This document shows, piece by piece, positions 46,398 through 55,953 of a stretch of DNA of 64,000 nucleotides. The notes beneath the pieces are model-generated. The model was not told the origin of the DNA and searched no databases. It saw nothing but the letters and a program-made list of their open reading frames with translations. Within the stretch, counting starts at the first letter, position 1, and every line of letters starts with the position of its first letter. Source of the DNA: Chloracidobacterium thermophilum B (GTDB taxonomy: Bacteria > Acidobacteriota > Blastocatellia > Chloracidobacteriales > Chloracidobacteriaceae); the NCBI RefSeq assembly GCF_000226295.1, contig NC_016024.1, positions 2,463,501 through 2,527,500 on the forward strand, written 5' to 3'. Position numbers and translations under genes: made by a program.

Positions 46398-49082
46398 ATG
46401 CCACACGACCTACCCAAAGCCTACGAACCCAAACATATCGAACAGAAGTGGTATCCGTTCTGGGAGCAGGGCGGGTACTTCCAACCCCAGGGAACGGGCC
46501 AGCCGTTCTGCATTGTCATCCCGCCGCCCAATGTTACCGGCTCGCTTCACATGGGGCACGCCCTTCAGCACGCCCTGATGGACGTGCTGACCCGCTGGCG
46601 ACGGATGCAGGGCCGGTGCACGCTCTGGCTGCCGGGCACCGACCACGCCGGCATCGCCACACAGATGGTTGTGGAAAAACAGCTTGCCGCTGAAGGTATC
46701 AAACGGACTGACCTGACCCGCGCCGAGTTTGAAGCCCGTGTCTGGGCCTGGAAAGCCGAGTCCGGCGGCACCATCCAGCGCCAGATGCGCCTGGAAGGTG
46801 TCAGTGTGGACTGGTCGCGGGAGCGGTTCACCCTCGATGAGGGTCTCAGTCAGGCCGTGCGCGAAGTCTTCGTGCGGCTGTATGAGGAAGGCCGCATCTA
46901 CCGTGGCGCCTACATGGTCAACTGGTCGCCAAAGCTTCAAACGGCCGTTTCCGATCTCGAAGTCGAAATGAAGGAGGTTCGGGGCAAGCTTTATCACTTG
47001 GCCTACCCGGTCATCGGACGGGAGGAAACAATCATCGTCGCCACGACCCGCCCGGAAACGATGCTGGGCGATACGGCCGTTGCGGTGCACCCGGCCGATG
47101 ACCGCTACCGGCATCTCATCGGGCAGCGCGTCCGGCTGCCCATCGTGAGCCGCGACATTCCAATCATTGCCGATGAAGCCGTGGAAATCAGCTTTGGCAC
47201 CGGAGCCGTCAAAGTCACCCCGGCCCACGACCCCAACGACTTCGAGCTGGGCAAGCGCCACGGGCTGGAATTCATCGTCGTCATCGGGAAAGACGGCACA
47301 ATGACTGAAGCCGCCGGAGCTGGCTTCGCTGGTCTTGACCGCTTCAAGGCGCGCGAAAAGGTCATCCAGCAGCTTGCCGAACTCGGCGCGCTGGTCAAGG
47401 TCGAGGACTACACGCACAACGTCGGACACTGCCAGCGTTCCGGCGTCCCTATTGAGCCGCTCGTCTCCGAACAGTGGTTTCTCGATGTCAAACCGCTGGC
47501 CGAAAAGGCCATTGTCGCCGTGCGCGAAGGACGCACGCGGTTTATCCCCAGTTCGTGGGAGAAGGTGTACTTCGACTGGATGGAAAACATCCGCCCGTGG
47601 TGCATCTCGCGGCAACTGTGGTGGGGACACCGCATTCCGGCGTGGTATGCCCCGGACGGCCGCCTGGCCGTGGCGCGTTCGGAAGCGGAAGCGCGTCATC
47701 AGCTTGGTTTGCCCGATGACGCGCCTCTGACGCAGGACGAGGACGTTCTGGACACGTGGTTTTCTTCGGCCCTGTGGGCCTTTTCGACCTTCGGCTGGAC
47801 GGGCGATCCGGCGCGTGACGCCGCCAACCCCGACCTGCAACGCTTTACCCCGACGGATGTGCTCGTCACCGGCTTTGACATCATCTTTTTCTGGGTGGCG
47901 CGCATGATGATGATGAGCCTGCACTTCACCGGCGATGTGCCCTTTCGCTGCGTCTTCGTCACCGGGTTGGTCCGCGATGCCCAGGGACAGAAAATGTCCA
48001 AGACCAAGGGCAATGTCGTGGACCCGCTCGAAGTCTTTGAGAAATACGGCACCGATGCCGTACGGTTTTCGCTCGTCTCGGCCGTGACTGGTGCCAACGA
48101 CATCAAGCTCCAGGAAAGCAAGATGGAAGCGGCACGGAACTTTGCCAACAAAATCTGGAATGCCGCCCGCTTCACGCTCGGCAACCTCCCGGACCCGGCC
48201 GCGCCCCTGCCCCGCCCGGAAGACAAGCCCGGACTGGCCGACCGCTGGATGCAGTCGCGTCTGACGCGCGTCACGGCTGAAGTCACCGAGGCGCTGGAAA
48301 ACTTCCGCTTCCATGACGCCACTCTGACGCTTTACAAGTTCTTCTGGAACGACTTTTGCGACTGGTACATCGAACTGGTCAAACCCGTCGTCTCGGCGGC
48401 TGAGGACACACCGGAGCGAACGGCTGCCCGCGCCCGTCTGGCCGCAACGCTGGAACATGCCCTGCGGCTGCTGCATCCGTTCATGCCCTTCATCACCGAG
48501 GAACTCTGGCAGCAGGTGAGCCGCTATGTCTGGGCGGACGGCGAGCGGCCGTCCAGCCTGTGCATGGCTCCCTATCCACAGGCCGCCGTTGCCGACCTTG
48601 ACCTGGAAGCCGAACGGCAGATGGAAGCCGTCATCAACCTGATCAGCCGCGTCCGAAACATCCGTGCCGAAATGAACCTGCCACCGAGCGCCCAAGTCGA
48701 GGTGCACTTTGCCGCTGATGCTTCCCTGAGCCAACTGCTGCTTGAGCAAAAGCCAGCTATCCTGCGGCTGGCCCGCGCCACGGCCGTCGTCGCCCACGAC
48801 GAACTGCCCGATCTGGGCTTCTGTGCGCGCAGCGTCACGCCGGAAGGCGTCCGGCTCGCACTGCCGCTGGCCGGACTCGTGGATGCCCAGGCCGAACGCG
48901 CGCGCCTCGAAAAGGAAATCGCCAAACACGAAAAGGCGCTGCATCAGCTTCTGGAAGTGGTCAACCGGCCTGGCTTTGCTGAACGCGCCGCCCCGGAAGT
49001 CGTGGCGGAAAAGCAGGAACAACGGCTGGCGCTCGAAAACCAGCTTGCGGCCCTGCGGGAAACCCTCGCCACCTTTGGCTGA
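46398..49082 (+). CDS. valS: Valyl-tRNA synthetase
   Basis: 894 residues, class [22 protein letters not shown] carries the HMGH signature (~42-62), TDHAGIATQ follows, the editing domain spans ~190-340 ([18 protein letters not shown]), and [11 protein letters not shown] (~535) is the KMSKS loop. A C-terminal coiled coil ([20 protein letters not shown]) is the usual ValS tail. The ATG at 46398 is preferred over an in-frame TTG at 46383. A 918-residue frame on the opposite strand is a shadow of this gene. Confidence 0.97.
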   Translation: MPHDLPKAYEPKHIEQKWYPFWEQGGYFQPQGTGQPFCIVIPPPNVTGSLHMGHALQHALMDVLTRWRRMQGRCTLWLPGTDHAGIATQMVVEKQLAAEGIKRTDLTRAEFEARVWAWKAESGGTIQRQMRLEGVSVDWSRERFTLDEGLSQAVREVFVRLYEEGRIYRGAYMVNWSPKLQTAVSDLEVEMKEVRGKLYHLAYPVIGREETIIVATTRPETMLGDTAVAVHPADDRYRHLIGQRVRLPIVSRDIPIIADEAVEISFGTGAVKVTPAHDPNDFELGKRHGLEFIVVIGKDGTMTEAAGAGFAGLDRFKAREKVIQQLAELGALVKVEDYTHNVGHCQRSGVPIEPLVSEQWFLDVKPLAEKAIVAVREGRTRFIPSSWEKVYFDWMENIRPWCISRQLWWGHRIPAWYAPDGRLAVARSEAEARHQLGLPDDAPLTQDEDVLDTWFSSALWAFSTFGWTGDPARDAANPDLQRFTPTDVLVTGFDIIFFWVARMMMMSLHFTGDVPFRCVFVTGLVRDAQGQKMSKTKGNVVDPLEVFEKYGTDAVRFSLVSAVTGANDIKLQESKMEAARNFANKIWNAARFTLGNLPDPAAPLPRPEDKPGLADRWMQSRLTRVTAEVTEALENFRFHDATLTLYKFFWNDFCDWYIELVKPVVSAAEDTPERTAARARLAATLEHALRLLHPFMPFITEELWQQVSRYVWADGERPSSLCMAPYPQAAVADLDLEAERQMEAVINLISRVRNIRAEMNLPPSAQVEVHFAADASLSQLLLEQKPAILRLARATAVVAHDELPDLGFCARSVTPEGVRLALPLAGLVDAQAERARLEKEIAKHEKALHQLLEVVNRPGFAERAAPEVVAEKQEQRLALENQLAALRETLATFG

Positions 49083-49235
49083 AAAGACCGTCAGGAAACC
49101 TGCGGTGCAGCCGTTCCGGCCGGCGGCTGCGCCCGTCAGCAAGCAGACATTGCAGCCGCCGGGCAAGGTGATACTGTAACGCGCTTCAATGACCAGCCCC
49201 CACAGGCAATTTCCCAGAGAAGGCTTTTTCAGGAT

Positions 49236-50663
49236 ATGACGGCACCAGCACTGGCAACGGCAACGGGCGGACGCCCGCGCGTGATCATCTGTGGCGGCGG
49301 TCTCGCCGGACTTGCCGCCGCCAAAACCCTCGTGGACAACGGCTTTGAGATTGAACTTCTGGAGCAGCGCCCCATTCTCGGCGGCAAGGTTTCAGCGTGG
49401 AAGGATGCCGACGGCGACTGGATTGAAACCGGTCTGCACGTCTTTTTCGGGGCGTACGTCGAAATCTACGAACTGATGAAGGAACTCGGCATCTACAACC
49501 GCATCCTGTGGAAAGAACACAAACTGACCTACACGCTTGCCGGCGGTGAACGGTTCAGCTTCCGCACGACAAAACTTCCCTCGCCGCTGCATCTGCTGCC
49601 GGCCGTGTTCGAGAACCACTACTTTTCGCTGCCCGAAAAGCTGACACTGGGCAAGTCGCTGTTCCCGATGGTGTTTGGCAATGAGCAGTACATGGCCGAG
49701 CAGGACCGTTACACCTACCAGGAATGGCATCGGCGCTGGGGCATCAACGAGCGCATGCTCAAGAAGATGTTTCTGCCCATGACGCTGTCGCTGAAGTTCA
49801 TGCCGCCCGAAGAAATTTCGGCCAAAGTCGTGCTGGACGTGGCCGGGACGTTCCTGCGCGAGCCGCACGCTTCCCGCATGGGTTTTCTGAAGGGTTCGCC
49901 CCAGGAACATCTCACGCAGCCGCTGGCCGATTACATCACGAACAAGGGCGGCCGGATTCGTACCAACTGCAACGTCAAAACGCTGCTCCTCAATGAGAAG
50001 CGCCAGATTGCCGGCGTTGAACTCATCACCGGCGAGCGCATCGTGGGCGACTACTACCTGACAGCCCTGCCGATTCACAAACTCCAGCGGGTCATTCCGT
50101 CCGAACTCAAGGAAGACCCCTTCTTCGGCAACCTGGACCAGTTTGAGGGCGTCCCCGTCGTCACGGTGCAGATGTGGTTTGACCGCCAGATTTCCTTCAT
50201 TGACAACATCCTTTTCTGCCCCGACGGCATCATCCCGGTCTATGCCGACTTTGGGAACACGACTCCGGATTACTTCCTCGACCAGAAGGCCGAAATGGCG
50301 CAGCGCCGCTCACGCATGGAGTTTGTCGTGGCACCGGCGCGCGACATCATCGGACAGAGCGATGAAGAAATCGTTGGGCGCGTTTGGGAAGATGTCAAAT
50401 CCTGCTTTCCGAACACGGCGCCCAGGGCCAAAGTCACCAAGGCCGTGGTCGTGCGTATCCCGCAGTCGGTCTTTGCGACGAAACCCGGCATTGACCGCCT
50501 GCGCCCGACCCAGAAAACACCGGTGCCCAACTTCTTTCTGGCCGGCGGCTATACACAGCAACGCTTTTACGACAGTATGGAAGGTGCGGTATCCAGCGGT
50601 CGGCGTGCGGCGGCAGCCATTCTCGAAGCCCATCGGAGACAGGGAGCGCTGGCGCGCGGCTGA
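49236..50663 (+). CDS. crtP: Plant/cyanobacterial-type phytoene desaturase family (CrtP-like)
   Basis: 475 residues. VIICGGGLAGLAAAKTLVD (~16-34), LLEQRPILGGKVSAWKDADG (~41-60), DWIETGLHVFFGAY and the late NFFLAGGYTQQRFYDSMEGAV (~432-452) are strong matches to CrtP/PDS; CrtQ is the alternative. It desaturates phytoene toward zeta-carotene using FAD and a quinone. With the CRTISO-like gene at 25.9 kb it implies the poly-cis route of carotenoid synthesis. A GG-rich region before the ATG is weak. No other carotenoid gene is adjacent. Confidence 0.82.
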   Translation: MTAPALATATGGRPRVIICGGGLAGLAAAKTLVDNGFEIELLEQRPILGGKVSAWKDADGDWIETGLHVFFGAYVEIYELMKELGIYNRILWKEHKLTYTLAGGERFSFRTTKLPSPLHLLPAVFENHYFSLPEKLTLGKSLFPMVFGNEQYMAEQDRYTYQEWHRRWGINERMLKKMFLPMTLSLKFMPPEEISAKVVLDVAGTFLREPHASRMGFLKGSPQEHLTQPLADYITNKGGRIRTNCNVKTLLLNEKRQIAGVELITGERIVGDYYLTALPIHKLQRVIPSELKEDPFFGNLDQFEGVPVVTVQMWFDRQISFIDNILFCPDGIIPVYADFGNTTPDYFLDQKAEMAQRRSRMEFVVAPARDIIGQSDEEIVGRVWEDVKSCFPNTAPRAKVTKAVVVRIPQSVFATKPGIDRLRPTQKTPVPNFFLAGGYTQQRFYDSMEGAVSSGRRAAAAILEAHRRQGALARG

Positions 50664-50697
50664 ATCCCGCGTGGCTGAATCCTAAGACACACCCAGG

Positions 50698-52128
50698 ATG
50701 TCTTCCTTGCATTCGCGGTTGAAAGCGTTTCCCTCCCTCACCTTCATCCTGTTCTGGCTGCTGGCGTCGGCCCTGCTGCTGACGCCCGGCCAGATGCGCG
50801 CGACAACCACCGTTGACCTGCTCGTGCGCGGCGGCACCGTGGTGACGATGGACGCCCAGCGGCGCATCATCCCCGATGGTTTTCTCGCCGTGCAGGGCAA
50901 TCGCATCGTGGCGGTTGGCACGGCCGCCGAAGCTGGCCAGTACCGGGCCAGGACGGTCATCGAAGCCAGCGGCAAGGCCGTCCTGCCGGGCCTCATCAAC
51001 GCGCACACGCACGTCCCGATGACACTGTTTCGCGGACTGGCCGACGATCTGGCGCTTCAGGAATGGCTGACGAAGTTCATCTTCCCGGCCGAAGCCAAAA
51101 ACGTCACCCGCGAAATGGTCCGGGCCGGGACGCGCCTCGCCTGCCTGGAAATGATCCGCAGCGGCACGACCTGCTTTGTGGATATGTACTACTTCGAGGA
51201 CGACATCGCCGATGTCACCGAAGCCGCCGGACTGCGCGCCATTGTGGGACAGACCATCATTGACTTTCCCGTGCCGGACGCCCTGACGCCGCAGATTGGA
51301 CTGGCGCAGGCCGAGCGGTTTATCCAGAAGTACAAAACTGGCCATCCGCTCATCACGCCGGCCGTAGCACCCCACGCGCCCTACACCTGCGCGCCGGAAA
51401 CGCTCATCGCCTGCCGCAAGCTGGCTGACAAGCATGGCGTTCCACTGGTCATTCACCTTGCCGAAGCCGATACCGAAACCCAGACCATTCTGGAGCGATA
51501 CGGCAGGCGTCCGATTCCGCACGTCGAACGGGTTGGCGTGCTGGGCGCACGCACGATTGCCGCTCACGTCATCCAGACCCAGCCGGATGAATACGCCATT
51601 CTGAAAAAGTACAACGTGGGCATTGTCCACTGCCCGCAGAGCAACATGAAGCTGGCGGCCGGTGTGGCCGCCGTCCCGGAGATGCGCGCCGCCGGACTTG
51701 CCGTGGGGCTGGGAACGGACGGTGCAGCTTCCAACAACGACCTTGACCTGTTTGAGGAAATGGACACGGCGGCCAAGCTCCACAAGGTTGTGCGCCGCGA
51801 TCCAACGGTACTGCCGGCCGAGACCATCCTCGAAATGGCCACGATTGAAGGCGCCCGGGCCATTCACATGGCCGACCGGATTGGCTCGCTCGAAGCCGGC
51901 AAGCTGGCGGATTTCATCATCGTGGATGTGTCCAACCCGCGCCAGCTTCCCAACTACCAGCTTGCTTCGACGCTCGTCTATGCCACCAAAAGCAGCGACG
52001 TGGAAACCGTCGTCGTCAACGGCAAACTGCTGATGCGTGACCGGCGCATCCTGACACTTGACGAAGCGGCCATCCGCCGGGAAACAGCCACCTTCCGCAA
52101 GCGGATTCTCGAAAGTTTGCAGAAGTGA
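50698..52128 (+). CDS. Amidohydrolase of the MTA/SAH deaminase family with an N-terminal export signal
   Basis: 476 residues. A hydrophobic start (LTFILFWLLASALLL) acts as a signal or anchor, unusual because MtaD-type deaminases are cytoplasmic. The barrel has the metal motif PGLINAHTHVPMTLFRGLADDL (split, ~98-118), the His in VIHLAEADTET (~265), AAHVI (~294) and GLGTDGAASNNDLDLFEEM (~340), all matching S-adenosylhomocysteine/methylthioadenosine deaminases. It might deaminate nucleosides in the periplasm. It lies 22 bp before the carboxyltransferase gene. Confidence 0.82.
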   Translation: MSSLHSRLKAFPSLTFILFWLLASALLLTPGQMRATTTVDLLVRGGTVVTMDAQRRIIPDGFLAVQGNRIVAVGTAAEAGQYRARTVIEASGKAVLPGLINAHTHVPMTLFRGLADDLALQEWLTKFIFPAEAKNVTREMVRAGTRLACLEMIRSGTTCFVDMYYFEDDIADVTEAAGLRAIVGQTIIDFPVPDALTPQIGLAQAERFIQKYKTGHPLITPAVAPHAPYTCAPETLIACRKLADKHGVPLVIHLAEADTETQTILERYGRRPIPHVERVGVLGARTIAAHVIQTQPDEYAILKKYNVGIVHCPQSNMKLAAGVAAVPEMRAAGLAVGLGTDGAASNNDLDLFEEMDTAAKLHKVVRRDPTVLPAETILEMATIEGARAIHMADRIGSLEAGKLADFIIVDVSNPRQLPNYQLASTLVYATKSSDVETVVVNGKLLMRDRRILTLDEAAIRRETATFRKRILESLQK

Positions 52129-52150
52129 TCTTACGCCTGATGAACCCCTT

Positions 52151-53755
52151 ATGCTGATTGAGTCGAAAATCAAAACCGACAGCGAAGAATTCCAGACCAA
52201 CTACACCGCCATGCTGGCGCAGTGCGAACAACTGCACGAGCGTCTGGAACTTGTCCGGCAGGGCGGCGGCCCGGCCGCCCAGGAACGCTTCCGCAGCCGT
52301 GGCAAGCTGCTTCCCCGCGAACGCATCGAGCAGTTGATTGACCCGCGCAGTGACTTCCTTGAGCTGTCGCCGCTGGCGGCCTGGGAGATGTACGACAACG
52401 AAGCGCCCTGCGCCTCGTTCATTGCCGGCATCGGGCGCGTCCACGGCGTGGAGTGCCTCATCACGGCCAACGATGCCACGGTCAAGGGCGGCGCGTTTTA
52501 TCCGATGACGGTCAAGAAAAGCCTGCGCGCACAGCAAATTGCGCTTGAAAACCGTCTGCCATGCATCTCGCTCGTGGAATCGGCCGGGGCCAACCTGTTT
52601 TACCAGGCGGAAATGTTCGTCGAGGGCGGCCGCGGCTTCGGCAATCAGGCGCGGCTGTCGGCGCGGGGCATTCCCCAGGTGGCCCTTGTGTTTGGCAGCA
52701 GCACGGCCGGCGGCGCGTATGTGCCGGGCATGTCCGATTACGTCGTCATGGTCCGGCGGCAGGCCAAGGTGTTTCTCGGCGGGCCGCCGCTGGTCAAAGC
52801 GGCCACGGGCGAGGACATTGACGACGAAACCCTGGGCGGCGCGGACATGCACGGGCGCGTGTCGGGCGTCAGTGACTACACGGCGGAAGACGATGCTGAC
52901 GCCATTCGGATTGGACGCGAGATCGTCGCCAGCCTCAACTGGCGCAAACCGCCGGTGCCCAACTACCAGACGCCGGAGCTGCCGGCCTATGACCCGGACG
53001 AACTGCTGGGCATCATTCCGGCCAACCCGCGCAAAAGCTTCGACATGCGTGAGGTCATCGCCCGGATTGTGGACGGCTCGCGGTTTCTCGAATTCAAGCG
53101 CGACTACGGCCCGACGCTCCTTACCGGCCACGCCCACATCGAGGGCTTTCTGGTCGGCATCATCGCCAACAACGGCATTCTGTTTTCGGAATGCGCCCTC
53201 AAAGCAGCCCACTTCATCCAGCTCTGCAATCAGGCACGCCTCCCGATCATTTATCTGCACAACACGCCCGGTTTCATGATTGGCCGCAAGGTCGAGCACG
53301 AAGGCATCGTCAAGCACGGCTCGAAGATGATCCAGGCGGTGTCCAATGCCACCGTGCCGCAGTTTTCAGTCATCGTGGGCGGCTCCTACGGGGCCGGCAA
53401 CTATGCCATGTGCGGCCGCGCCTACGACCCACGGCTGCTCTTTTCCTGGGTCAACAGCCGGATTGCCGTCATGGGCGGCGAACAGGCGGCCGGCGTCCTG
53501 GTGCAGGTCCGGCTGGCGGCTATGAAAGCCCGTGGGCAGACGCCCAACCCGGAACAGTTGGAAGCCATGCGGCGCGAAGTCGTCGAACAGTTCGAGGCGC
53601 AATCGTCAGCTTACTACGCCACGGCGCGACTCTGGGACGACGGCATCATTGACCCGCGCGACACCCGGCGCGTCCTGGCCATTGGCATTTCGATGTCCTA
53701 CAACTCCGGCTTTGCCGAGGAACCGGCGCCCCGCTATGGCGTCTTCCGCATGTAG
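52151..53755 (+). CDS. Acyl-CoA carboxylase carboxyltransferase subunit
   Basis: 534 residues, the length of methylcrotonyl- or propionyl-CoA carboxylase beta chains. RGKLLPRERIEQLIDPRSDFLEL (~54-76), NDATVKGGAFYPMTVKK, GGPPLVKAATGEDIDDETLGGA and the C-terminal GGSYGAGNYAMCGRAYDPRLLFSW are carboxyltransferase motifs; the details look most like MccB (methylcrotonyl-CoA). The enzyme carboxylates an acyl-CoA with a biotinylated partner, which is not in the window. I chose ATG 52151; the longer frame starts inside the upstream gene. Confidence 0.9.
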   Translation: MLIESKIKTDSEEFQTNYTAMLAQCEQLHERLELVRQGGGPAAQERFRSRGKLLPRERIEQLIDPRSDFLELSPLAAWEMYDNEAPCASFIAGIGRVHGVECLITANDATVKGGAFYPMTVKKSLRAQQIALENRLPCISLVESAGANLFYQAEMFVEGGRGFGNQARLSARGIPQVALVFGSSTAGGAYVPGMSDYVVMVRRQAKVFLGGPPLVKAATGEDIDDETLGGADMHGRVSGVSDYTAEDDADAIRIGREIVASLNWRKPPVPNYQTPELPAYDPDELLGIIPANPRKSFDMREVIARIVDGSRFLEFKRDYGPTLLTGHAHIEGFLVGIIANNGILFSECALKAAHFIQLCNQARLPIIYLHNTPGFMIGRKVEHEGIVKHGSKMIQAVSNATVPQFSVIVGGSYGAGNYAMCGRAYDPRLLFSWVNSRIAVMGGEQAAGVLVQVRLAAMKARGQTPNPEQLEAMRREVVEQFEAQSSAYYATARLWDDGIIDPRDTRRVLAIGISMSYNSGFAEEPAPRYGVFRM

Positions 53756-53775
53756 CTGCCGCACATGGGCAGGTA

Positions 53776-53823
53776 TGCGCATGTGTAGGGGCAGGTTCCC
53801 ATACCTGCCCCTACACATGCGCA
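53776..53823. terminator. Perfect 21-bp inverted repeat at the 3' ends of two convergent genes
   Basis: TGCGCATGTGTAGGGGCAGGT, 6 nt, then its exact reverse complement (arms 53776-53796 and 53803-53823). It lies between the carboxyltransferase and dusB and runs into the last codons of dusB. It can act as a terminator in both directions or as a REP hairpin. It resembles the hairpin at 11800-11824, with a paired G-C to A-T change. Confidence 0.65.
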
Positions 53824-54878
53824 CAGGCGGGCACCTCATCCAGGGCTTCTTCCGGCTCCGGCAGCCACTCGCCGGCGGCTTCCCGTTCACCCATGCGGGT
53901 AAAGTAGTCGGCGATGCGTTCGGTGAGTTCCGTCCGGGTCTGGGCGTGAAACACCTGGGTACGGAAGATAGCCCCGCCCGGCAGACCCTTCGTAAACTGC
54001 GCACAGAGCTGCTTGACCTTGCCCATGGCGGCCGTTTCCGTCGGACACTCGGCCAGCATCAGGTCAAAGTATTCGAGCAGGACATCCCGTTTGTCGTAGA
54101 GCGTCGGGCGGTAGGGCGTTTCGCCGCGCATGGCTTCGGCGGTTTGCCGGAAAATCCACGGGTTGGCCATGGCGCCGCGGCCAATCATGACGCCATCCAC
54201 GCCGGTTTCACGGAAACGGCGAATGGCATCCGCCGGCTGGCGGACATCCCCGCAGCCGATGACCGGAATGGAGACCGCCTGTTTGACCTGGGCGATGATG
54301 TCCCAGTTGGCAAAGCCGCTGTAGCCCTGCATGCGCGTCCGCCCGTGAATGGCAATGGCCTCAACGCCGCAATCTTCCGCCAGCTTGCCGACTTCCACGG
54401 CCACAATCGAGTTGTCGTCCCAGCCGGTACGAATCTTGATCGTGAGCGGAATGGTGATGCGCCGGCGCATTTCCCGCAAAATGACGGCCAGATGCGGCAG
54501 ATCGCGGAGCAGCGACGAACCGGCCCCGCGTCCGACGACCTTTTTGGCCGGACAGCCGCAGTTGACATCCACAATATCGGCGCCGGCTTCCTGGGCGACT
54601 TCGGCGGCATCGGCCATGCGCTTCGGATCAACCCCAAAGAACTGAATCGAGATGGGACGTTCCGCGTCGGTGAACTTCATCATCTTGTGGGTCTTAAGAT
54701 TGCCGCGCGTCAGGCCCTCGACGCTGATGAACTCCGTCACGATCAGGCCCACGCCCCCCAGCCGCTTGATGAGTCCCCGAAAGGCGGAATCCGTCACCCC
54801 GGCCATAGGGGCCAGCACCAGCGGCGGTTGAATGACGACGTTCCGAATGGAAAAAGCGGTTGGCAGTGCAAAGGTCAT
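53811..54878 (-). CDS. dusB: tRNA-dihydrouridine synthase
   Basis: 355 residues. LAPMAGVTDSAFRGLIKRLG (~21-40), EFISVEGL, PISIQFFG, DVNCGCPAKKVVGRGAGSSLL (Cys in CGCP, ~104), IAIHGRTRMQGYSG and GCGDVRQPADA are DusB motifs. It reduces uridine in the tRNA D-loop with FMN and NADPH. The last codons lie inside a perfect inverted repeat. It overlaps the heptose kinase by ATGA. Confidence 0.94.
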   Translation of the reverse strand: MTFALPTAFSIRNVVIQPPLVLAPMAGVTDSAFRGLIKRLGGVGLIVTEFISVEGLTRGNLKTHKMMKFTDAERPISIQFFGVDPKRMADAAEVAQEAGADIVDVNCGCPAKKVVGRGAGSSLLRDLPHLAVILREMRRRITIPLTIKIRTGWDDNSIVAVEVGKLAEDCGVEAIAIHGRTRMQGYSGFANWDIIAQVKQAVSIPVIGCGDVRQPADAIRRFRETGVDGVMIGRGAMANPWIFRQTAEAMRGETPYRPTLYDKRDVLLEYFDLMLAECPTETAAMGKVKQLCAQFTKGLPGGAIFRTQVFHAQTRTELTERIADYFTRMGEREAAGEWLPEPEEALDEVPACAHV

Positions 54879-55882
54879 GGCAGGTCTTCGTTCGAAAGAG
54901 CCGTTTCGATTTCCGCCGCCGAGACGGTCGCCGTGCCACGCTTCATGACGACGATACCGGCGGCAATGTTGGCCAGATGCATGGCCGTTTCCCAGTCAGC
55001 ACCGGCGGCCAGCGCGGCGGTAAAGGCCACGAGGACCGTATCACCTGCGCCGGTCACATCCACCGGCGTCCGGCTGCCGTGAACCGGAATGGACAGCGGA
55101 GCAGTTCCACTACGGGCCAGCGTCATGCCCTCTGCACCACGTGTCAGCAGCAGGGCATCGAGTGCAAGCTGCTCCCGCAACCGTTCCGCATGGTAACTGG
55201 CGGCGTCAAGGTCGTGGAAGGTTGCGCCGGCCAGCCGTTCGGCTTCTTCCTGGTTTGGCGTCGCGGCGGTCAGACTGTGAAAGTCTGCCAGCCGGTGCCG
55301 TGAATCCGCCACGACTGGCAGGCGGGTGGCCTTGTGCCAGGCCCGAAGCAGTGCAATCACTTCGGGCGGTGTGCTGCCGTAGCCATAGTCGGACAGTACC
55401 ACGCCAGTGGCCGTGGGCAGGGCGGCGCGTACCCGGGCCGTCAGGGTTTCGACGACACCCGGCGGCAGAGGAGACGTTTCCTCACGGTCCAGCCGAATCA
55501 CCTGCTGGCGCGCGGCATTGGGCAAGCCGGCCAGGACGCGGCTCTTGGTTGGCGTCGGACGCCCCGGCAGTACCACCGCCGGCGTGGTGCAGATGCCACG
55601 CCGCCGCAGGTCGGTCAGAACGCACCGCCCGGAACGGTCGCGGCCGATGACGCCAATCCAGGTCGTCGGGATGCCCAAGGCAGCCGCATTGGCCGCGGCA
55701 TTGGCGGCGCCGCCGGGGATGATTTCCGTGAACTCGTGCCGCAGGATGAGCACCGGCGCTTCCCGCGACACGCGGGCAATCGTGCCGTGGATGAACTCAT
55801 CCGCGATGGCATCGCCAATGACAAGCAGGTGCTGCGCCGGAAAGCGCGACAGGATGAAACGTAAGGACGCGGACAGCGGCAT
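54875..55882 (-). CDS. PfkB-family sugar kinase, HldE/RfaE N-terminal type
   Basis: 335 residues from ATG 55882. LLVIGDAIADEFIHGTIARVS, VPGGAANAAANAAALG-like IIPGGAANAAANAAALG, GRDRSGRCVLTDLRRRGI and the C-terminal DVTGAGDTVLVAF with its catalytic Asp belong to the PfkB family. The closest pattern is heptose-7-phosphate kinase, which makes the LPS core precursor; the C-terminal nucleotidyltransferase of full HldE is absent. The start is inferred; a longer frame goes to 56005. It lies 71 bp from the wecB stop. Confidence 0.8.
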   Translation of the reverse strand: MPLSASLRFILSRFPAQHLLVIGDAIADEFIHGTIARVSREAPVLILRHEFTEIIPGGAANAAANAAALGIPTTWIGVIGRDRSGRCVLTDLRRRGICTTPAVVLPGRPTPTKSRVLAGLPNAARQQVIRLDREETSPLPPGVVETLTARVRAALPTATGVVLSDYGYGSTPPEVIALLRAWHKATRLPVVADSRHRLADFHSLTAATPNQEEAERLAGATFHDLDAASYHAERLREQLALDALLLTRGAEGMTLARSGTAPLSIPVHGSRTPVDVTGAGDTVLVAFTAALAAGADWETAMHLANIAAGIVVMKRGTATVSAAEIETALSNEDLP

Positions 55883-55953
55883 GCGGGCAGAGAACCTTTT
55901 TGCGAACGGGCGCGCGCTCACCGGCCGTTGCGTGGCGCGGCACGGGGTAATCG

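Noticed and set aside
46410-49166. A 918-residue reading frame on the minus strand
   Set aside because: It is exactly antisense to valS, which has full synthetase motifs; the frame is an artefact of high GC.
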